From an uncultured Acetatifactor sp. (GTDB lineage Bacteria; Bacillota; Clostridia; Lachnospirales; Lachnospiraceae): DNA of 60,469 nucleotides. The stretch is from the NCBI GenBank assembly GCA_910587555.1, contig CAJULV010000015.1, positions 10,503 to 70,971 on the forward strand, read 5' to 3'. Positions 60,228 through 60,469 of the stretch are shown here, piece after piece (position 1 is the first letter of the stretch; the number at the start of each line of letters is the position of its first letter). Both the position numbers and the translations under genes were made by a program. Under the pieces are notes generated by a model. The model ran no database searches. It worked only from the letters and a program-made list of their open reading frames with translations, and was not told the DNA's origin.

Positions 60228-60469
60228 CGTGGTATGGCATGACCGCCGTGTCTCTGTGACGTCGTATGGCCCAGCGGCTTATGCTTTGCCGATACGGCAT
60301 GACGGTGACTGCCACTTCGCTGTGCGTTGTATCACTGCGCCGCTTACGCTTTGCCGATACGGCATGACGGTGACTGCCACTTCGCTGTACCGATGTATGC
60401 CCGTGCCGCTTATGTTTGCCGATACGGCATGACGGTGACTGCCACTTCGCTGTGCGTTGTATCACTGCG
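60228..60469. repeat. 65-bp tandem repeat 5' of argD, running off the window end
   Basis: GCCGATACGGCATGACGGTG starts at 60288, 60353 and 60418 (65-bp period). A diverged copy starts near 60229. Each unit contains GCCG-ata-CGGC. Full copies are almost identical and no unit contains a unique spacer. It accounts for the gene-free end of the window (59980-60469), together with about 250 nt in which I see nothing. Confidence 0.9.

Noticed and set aside
60228..60469. Possible CRISPR array
   Set aside because: Whole 65-bp units repeat without unique spacers, and no cas genes are near. The same reasoning excludes the arrays at 2344, 9415 and 44586.

Overview
The window looks like chromosomal DNA of a spore-forming gut Firmicute, most likely a Lachnospiraceae-type Clostridium. 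The signs are a Spo0A C-terminal DNA-binding protein, RqcH, a split purine terminus (separate AICAR formyltransferase plus archaeal-type PurO), strong AGGAGG ribosome binding sites, a GH51 arabinofuranosidase and many sugar-isomerase genes. Genus-level placement is inference. Nearly all genes are on the minus strand. The plus-strand exceptions are a cysteine-rich protein (12797), two small proteins (14345, 21970), rqcH (22614) and holA (29144).

Layout. 1-9.4 kb: the start of a coiled-coil protein, then a carbohydrate block read leftwards (NCS2 permease, M19 dipeptidase, two TIM-barrel isomerases, a transketolase split into two genes, GH51 arabinofuranosidase). 9.7-12.5 kb: an MBOAT acyltransferase plus SGNH hydrolase pair, probably modifying a surface polymer. 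12.8-19.8 kb: housekeeping genes (TetR regulator, zinc-ribbon protein, glnS, purH, purO). 20.1-21.8 kb: a frameshifted uncharacterised gene and a MITE-like element. 22-30 kb: rqcH, a SpoVB-type flippase, glgA, a receiver-less Spo0A-like protein, holA. 30.2-38.4 kb: an AT-rich island of four ABC half-exporters in two tandem pairs, an unusual XRE-receiver fusion regulator, and a possible 27-residue peptide gene first in one of the transcripts. 38.5-44.5 kb: a sugar operon of three TIM-barrel isomerases and two Gfo/Idh/MocA oxidoreductases, with an AraC regulator. 44.9-56.6 kb: comEC, an ABC-2 transporter with a two-component system, and a comEA / response regulator / histidine kinase / GerMN lipoprotein run. 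56.7-60 kb: a small DMT permease, a solute-binding protein and an argD-type aminotransferase.

The most striking feature at large scale is the density of tandem repeats: ten arrays of unrelated sequence in 60 kb. Four lie inside reading frames with unit lengths divisible by three (21, 33, 42 and 60 bp). Six are intergenic (38, 38/177, about 39, 105, 48+52 and 65 bp), mostly just 5' of a gene. The best candidate for an undescribed system is the ABC-exporter island: a mini-ORF behind a direct-repeat promoter (two 11-bp half-sites, 21 bp apart), two exporter pairs and a fused XRE-CheY regulator with no kinase beside it.
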